A DNA stretch of 12,500 nucleotides, taken from Actinidia chinensis. Taxonomy: Eukaryota; Streptophyta; Magnoliopsida; Ericales; Actinidiaceae. Position numbers and translations under genes: made by a program. Each line of letters opens with the position of its first letter. Within the stretch, counting starts at the first letter, position 1. Below, piece after piece: positions 7,216-12,500 of the stretch. The stretch covers positions 1-12,500 of the forward strand of contig VIGQ01001737.1 in the NCBI GenBank assembly GCA_009663005.1. Direction: 5' to 3'. The notes under the pieces were generated by a model, which saw nothing but the letters and a program-made list of their open reading frames with translations, ran no database searches and was not told the origin of the DNA.

Positions 7216-9600
7216 TATATTCCGTTTTTTTTTAAATTTTTTTTAATTAAATAAATTTGGCGATATGCCGATACATTGGGTAATTATTTAATGTTATATT
7301 TTTTTATACATGTTTATTTTTCTTTTATATACAAATATTTTTTCTGATTGTTTTAAATTAAGAATTTTTGCAATTATATTTTAATAATTTACAACACATA
7401 TGTTTCATTGAACAATAAATTAGAAAATTGACTAAATAAATGAAAGGGTCAAAAGGAATTGATTTAATTTATTGGTAAATAATGTCACATACATACATTG
7501 ATTTATTATTGATTCAAAATTAAATCAATCAACAATTAAAATCATTTGAAGTTAGATTTGCAATCACTATATTTAAGTACATCCCAATTAGTTTGACACT
7601 CATTAACCAATCGTTTAATGTGCATTACGCGTTCTTTTCCTTAATGTTAAAACCCAAAAAGAACTTCCGACTAATTATTTCATTCGGTCTCTTCATCTCC
7701 AATAGATCCATGGTATTAAAAGGTTATAAAACGTAACCTCTCTTCTAAAACCCCGGGTGGAATTCATTTCTTTGCATCAGCCCATCGTTAATCACAATTT
7801 GACACTCATATATTCGGTTCCATAATTTCTCCTCTCGTTCTTTACCGACTACCACCTGCACTAAAGCTATCTTCGATGCCCAACAGTTGAGCCCGGATGA
7901 CTATAGATCACGTGCCATGATAAAAGTTTGAAAATTTTCTGTGTTTTTCTCTTCCACCAAGTTAAAATAAGTAAATCTCTTTTTAGTATTCGTTTAAAAA
8001 AATTTACTAAGTTTGTTCCTAGCATTTAAAAAAAGTTCGTGCATTATGACACACATTTCCAGCATTCCCATACGTTTTTACCTCGTAAACCACTAGTTGA
8101 GTAGAAGGTGTAATAAGTTGTGGTGAAAGTCCGTGCGTTGTGTAGAATATTTGTTTTCATATTCTTTATAAGTGCAATTATAACTATTAACGTCATGTTT
8201 TTTTACCGGTAATGCTTAGATTTACGTTTAATAATTCATTAATACCAGTAAATAAAAAAATTCTACACTTGCTAGTTTAAATCCAAGGATCCATTACAAC
8301 AGCTGCTGTCTACACGCAAATATGTAAGGCAATTTGTTCCAATATGTTAAAAAAAAATATTTTCTTACCTCGCACAAGAGTCTTTAAATAGAGGTTTTTC
8401 CTTATTGTTTAAAAATTAGAGCAATGTGCTATATGTTTGTGATGACAAGGTTGAGTAGTTATTATAATAAATATCCTAAAGAGCACTCTTTAGTTAAGTA
8501 TAAAAAACTCTAAAAATTACAAACGCCAGTACACACATTCCAAATCATTAGAAGTCTTATCATGCCCATTTGGTTTGTTTGTATAAAAGCGAATAATTTC
8601 TTATACCTTTTGATTCGATTGTAGCATAAGATACGTTGTATTCCCACGGTGTCATTGAGTGTCTAAATGAAAATTTTTTTTTTTTTTTCCTTAGCTTTTT
8701 TACGCTATTTATTTTTACAAAAGTTGTTTAAAATTCTTGGGTAATATAATGTATAAGATCTAATAAATATAATGGCATCTTTTAATTTTTTTGAATTTTC
8801 TTCAAATTTTTTGTTCAATCCAGCTTTAACATTAAATTTTATAATATGACAAATCCAAAATAAATTGTTCACCTATATTAGTTTTTAATTGCCCATTAAG
8901 TAAGTTCGATAGCTCGTGTTATTATTCCATTCATTAAAAGTAATATTAAAAATATTTATTTGGAATGCAATAATTCTTAAAAACACTCATAAAGAATAAC
9001 AAAATTGGTTTGGGCAGTATTGTAGGAACTCAATAGCAAAAACAAACGAATTGTTTTTGTTTAGATTTCAATGGGAATCAATGTAATGTGCAGTCAGAAC
9101 ATAATACTGAAGTTATATTCCTACCTTAAAACCACATATCACCGTACTGAGGACCACAAATTTTATGTGCACATAGTGTTTTAGTATTTAATTTAGTTTT
9201 TGTTTTTGAACAATTTGAAGCACTCGCTTCTAATAGTAGTCCTGGAGCTGACTAGAATTGAGAATTTTGATAGAGTTTTTATTGAAAGCCGCTCAAATCT
9301 AGTATCCAAATGTAAAAGGATGTTAGGGGGCAGTTGTGTGAAATTTTTAGACCTTCTCTCATTCTAACATTGAATAGAAAATTTACCCACCCCACCTTCA
9401 AAAAAAGTATTTGTGATTGTGATTTACCTACGTTGCTACCATTTTTTTTGTAACATACTTATAGGCTAGCATATCTCTTTAGGTGACTCGGGCCATTGAC
9501 AGAACTAGCAATATTTTTTTGCAAGTATGTTAATTGGCTATTAACTCATTTTTTTTTCCCGTTATCATGACCTTAATTTGTCAAAAGATTGCCAAACTAA
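7216..9600. other. Long AT-rich intergenic region, no gene seen
   Basis: There is no open frame long enough to report and no RNA gene visible. Simple features include a T15 run at 8674-8688 and a 12-bp perfect inverted repeat, ttgatttaattt at 7459-7470 and aaattaaatcaa at 7517-7528. The latter could form an AT-only hairpin with a 46-nt loop. No terminal inverted repeats or target duplications of a transposon could be paired here with confidence. Confidence 0.5.
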
Positions 9601-10224
9601 TCAGATCTTAATCTCCTAGGGGCCCTGGATGTGGGTATGTCTGTGTGCAGGTGAGAGGGCCAAAAGATTATTTGAGGCCATTTTGGGTACATTATCATCA
9701 CGCGTGAGCTCACACTCATCATATTAAGCCTCTTTCACATTTCTACATTGTAAATGTCTTGGACCATTTTGTAGAAAGTAAAATTTCGATATAAAATACC
9801 AACGACAATAAAATAATATCAATACAAGATATCTCAAGTTCGAAGGAGCTGCAATGGAGGGATTCAACATTTTCAACGCTTAAGAAATTCTGAGCAATTG
9901 ACTAATTGTATTTTTTTCAACACTTTTGAAAATTTGAACTAGTCATTAAAATTGTAGAATTTGAGAGAGCAGTAGGAATGGTAGATTGAGTAAAGAATTG
10001 GTGAGAAAGGAAAGTTAAAGGATTAAGTATTATCCACTATATAAAAAATTTTGGCTCATTTGACAAAAATAACCCAAACTAAGCGTTTATAGTTGTTGTG
10101 GAGGGGTATTTAGGTTCGTTAATAACCAATGACAATTTTATCTCAAAAGTAGGTGTGTATAGTGTGGGAGAAAAATTGGCAAAGTACAAAAAGAGTCGTT
10201 GCTTATGCTAACAAGTGGTATTAT
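9601..10224. other. Intergenic region, no gene seen
   Basis: A short GC-rich patch at about 9615-9665 (ggggccctgg, gtgtgcaggtgagagggcc) is followed by AT-rich sequence. No coding or RNA feature could be supported. Confidence 0.4.
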
Positions 10225-10480
10225 TGTTTATTATTAAAATCTAACATTTTCATAAGAAAGAGTGTGTATTCAATGGTATGGCCAGTTTTAGGGGGTGCGG
10301 GGTGGGGAGGTGGGGTTCAAAAATCTTGCTTTCTTAAAAATTTACCATTTTTTGTTAGTATTAGAGATGTGTTTATTTCGTGGGTCAAATCTTGCTTCTT
10401 AAAAATTTTACCCTTTTGTATATTTAGAGATGGTGTTTATTTATAAAATCTAACAATTCAAAAGTGAATGAGTGTTTGTG
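10225..10480 (+). repeat. Nested direct repeats
   Basis: An inner pair starts at 10321 and 10387 (66-bp period): aaatcttgctt, cttaaaaattt, tac(c)cttttt-like, then tagagatg(g)tgtttatt. An outer pair of tgtttatt..aaaatctaaca followed by gagtgt flanks it at about 10226 and 10434 (period about 208-209 bp). The 97-codon frame across this region (10153-10446) reads the repeat twice (KSCFLK appears in both units) and is not a gene. Confidence 0.65.
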
Positions 10481-10489
10481 TTAGTCGAT

Positions 10490-10640
10490 GATTCTAGGTG
10501 CAAGTTTGAAGCTCGGTCCCTCAAATAATAACGGGCAGGATTAGATGGGCTACGAATGCGAGTCGTCCAGCCCGTGACTACTGGAAATGGGCTTCGGTGG
10601 GCCGGTAATACCTGAAAACCGTAAATTCATAAATGTTTTA
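10490..10640. repeat. GC-richer island, probable repeat debris
   Basis: Words such as gggctacgaatgcgag, cagcccgtgac and gggcttcggtgggccgg break up the AT-rich background, much as the islands at 1-190 and 7045-7215 do. No coding frame or border is visible. Confidence 0.3.
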
Positions 10641-10689
10641 AAAGTTCCTCCCAGTTTTCTTCCCAATTGTTTCGATGCTAGGAAAGGCG

Positions 10690-12494
10690 TTCGAATGATC
10701 GCATTTGAACTTAAAAGTGGGTTCGAATGTAATAGCAGAAATTAAAAAACTAAAAAGGAAAACGAGATTAAGGTGAGTAGGAGCCCCGGGATTAAAATCT
10801 TCTAGCAAATGTTACACCACACAACACATACAAAATTAGAGAGAGAAAGAAAAGGGGGACGGAAAAAGAGAAGGAAGGATAAGGCAAGGGAGAAGGATGA
10901 GAAAGAGAGAGAGAGCGAGTTAGGAGGAAGAATCAGGCCAAGAGAAGCCATTTTAGAGCCGCAAGAGGCTTAACGAGTAATATGCTAGCCTTATATGTAT
11001 GTATATGTTGATTTATGGGTTTATGATTTTAAGGGTTTTAAGTTTTCAATACAAGATCGAGCATGTTAGAGTTATGATTGAGAGTTGATTTTGGAGTTAT
11101 TGTTACCCCTTTAGTCTCTATTGAGATTACGGAACTCTAGAAAGGGTTGGAGAAAAATGATTTGATTCTGAATTGGATTAGAGTTCGAACGGATTGAAAA
11201 GAGTTTGAACGTTAGGAGTTTGAACGGTTTGAGAGAGTTCAAACTTTTGCGTGCGAACGATTTCCACTGTGGTTTGAACGGGATCCTGAGGCTTGCAATT
11301 TGAGTGATTGTGCCTACGACCACCCTAGCGTTATCCCAGTGCATAGAGAATTCTTGAACGAGCAAACCTTAGGTAGAATTGAGGGTTTTTATACAAAATT
11401 TAATCCTTATTCTTGTTTAAGTCGATCTTGTATGACATTGAGCACCTTGTATTGTTATGTTTCTTAAAATCCGTTTAGCACATGATCAAGGGAATAATGT
11501 GAGTAACACGATATCATGAACAAAATTATGTATTTTTAAAATAATTTTTATTTCACTACTATGATATACATATGCAATGCTTTCCATATTTCAATGCTCA
11601 ATGAATATGTTATGCTATGAGTTCTCCAAATGTATGAAAATGTTATTATGCTATGTATTGAAACCATGGATGTATGATTTACATGAAAAACATGTATAGT
11701 TAAGTATGTATGCATGGTGATAATCGGAGTCCTCTCTAGCGGGACTTTAATCAAGCTAGATAGTCCTCAGATGGATGAGGGACGTGAAATAAAAACTATC
11801 CGATACGATAGAGATCTCTGGCCTAAAGAGTCCCCCATAGCCTATATGGTTAGTACGTTATGCCGAGTATTACACCCTACGATATGCTCTGATTTCAGAA
11901 GATATGAACATGTTTATGCCGCATGGTATGTTTTTAAGATACGTTAATGTTATGTTTACTGAGGTTTCAAGCCATAAGATGAAATTTTTAACAAACTATG
12001 TTTATACTCACTGATTCAAGATAATGATAGATGTTTGATATGCAATGATCCCTGATATTTTCTTTATGCATCAACTGTATTTACAAAGTTTTAGCTATGT
12101 TTTCGAAATCTTTTTTAGGAAGCCAGTCCGAAGAAACATAGAAGTAGGTAGGCACGGCAAGATATAGTTTTGTGGCCAAAAAGGGCCTTATGATATATTG
12201 TATCGGGGCAAGACCCTAGCTTATGCACATCTGTTATGTATTTTTTAATTTGCCATATCATGTATATTAATTTGGCCCTTTTGAATGTACGAGGTCTAAT
12301 TACTTAAGCACCGCTCTGTGTACAGGGTGTGCACATCGCATTTTTTATTTTCAGTATTAATGATGTTTTCGCAAATATTTATGGTATTAAAATGAATGCA
12401 CAGGTTGAAGATAAGGAGGCCTTGATGGGTCCACCACCGGGCATCATCACGTGCCCACGATCTGGCAATAGGCCCGGGTTTGGCTGGGCGTGAT
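10690..12494 (+). mobile_element. Possible Ty3/Gypsy (Tekay/Del-like) LTR fragment
   Basis: The segment is non-coding for 1.8 kb. It has a purine-rich leader (about 10837-10927), a cluster of TTYGAACG words (11184-11280), many ATG-rich AT stretches, and a GC-rich terminus ending gggtttggctgggcgtgata at about 12494. From family knowledge, long plant Gypsy LTRs of the Tekay/Del group often finish in GC-rich sequence of the form gggtttgg..gcgtgaca. The left boundary is a guess and no second LTR, primer binding site, gag or pol is in the window, so it could be a solo LTR, a truncated copy or a different repeat. The short frames at 11111-11365 (minus), 11548-11754 (minus) and 11714-11947 (plus) have no recognisable domain. 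Confidence 0.35.
10837..10927 (+). repeat. Purine-rich (GA) tract
   Basis: About 90 bases are almost only A and G, including (GA)n runs such as gagagagagag at about 10908-10916, with very few C/T interruptions. Such tracts occur in plant 5' leaders and LTR U3/R regions. It supports, but does not prove, a transcribed leader or LTR here. Confidence 0.7.
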
Positions 12495-12500
12495 AGGGCT

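Noticed and set aside
7459..7528. 12-bp perfect inverted repeat as a hairpin or MITE terminus
   Set aside because: It consists almost only of A/T in an AT-rich region, has no paired target duplication and is likely by chance.
10153..10446. 97-codon frame on the + strand
   Set aside because: It spans the nested direct repeats, reads the same peptide twice and has no domain.
1..12500. Search for a new multi-gene system, CRISPR array, or phage/virus-derived genes
   Set aside because: No regularly spaced repeat array, no gene cluster and no recognisable viral, reverse transcriptase, integrase or transposase coding sequence was found on either strand.

Overview
The window looks like nuclear DNA of a flowering plant, most probably a eudicot. 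It is AT-rich non-coding sequence carrying one GC-rich, intron-containing gene and several transposon remnants. There is no sign of bacterial gene organisation: no operons, no ribosome binding sites and no long uninterrupted ORFs.

The one gene I can identify is a two-repeat MYB/SANT transcription factor of the DIVARICATA / SRM1 (SHAQKYF) type on the + strand. Exon 1 is about 3222-3591, a single phase-2 intron of about 1.9 kb is 3592-5486, and exon 2 is 5487-5730. The predicted product is about 205 aa. As written the gene cannot be translated: about eight single-base indels (six apparent losses, two apparent gains) move it between frames, yet every fragment keeps textbook family sequence. This looks more like an unpolished long-read assembly than old decay, although a young pseudogene is possible. 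A CCAAT/TATATA pair at 3094-3103 gives a plausible core promoter.

Left of the gene: 1-600 holds GC-rich repeat islands and two tRNA-like (SINE-like) head remnants about 139 bp apart. 601-1537 is AT-rich with no gene seen. 1538-2354 is a candidate PIF/Harbinger (Tourist-like) element with imperfect terminal inverted repeats, a TTA flank on each side and a G20 tract. 2355-3093 is the promoter-proximal flank with a GGAGGT microsatellite. The MYB intron contains a diverged duplication (period about 271-282 bp) and a nearly perfect 91-bp tandem duplication.

Right of the gene: 5731-6690 is probable 3' UTR or flank. 6692-7039 is an unidentified stretch open on both strands, apart from one TGA on the + strand. 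7045-7215 is a GC-rich repeat island. 7216-9600 is AT-rich with no gene seen. 10225-10480 contains nested direct repeats. About 10690-12494 resembles a long LTR of a Ty3/Gypsy retrotransposon ending near the window edge; its internal region would lie outside the window. I found no gag or pol coding sequence, confident tRNA or rRNA gene, or CRISPR array. No new multi-gene system is supported here.
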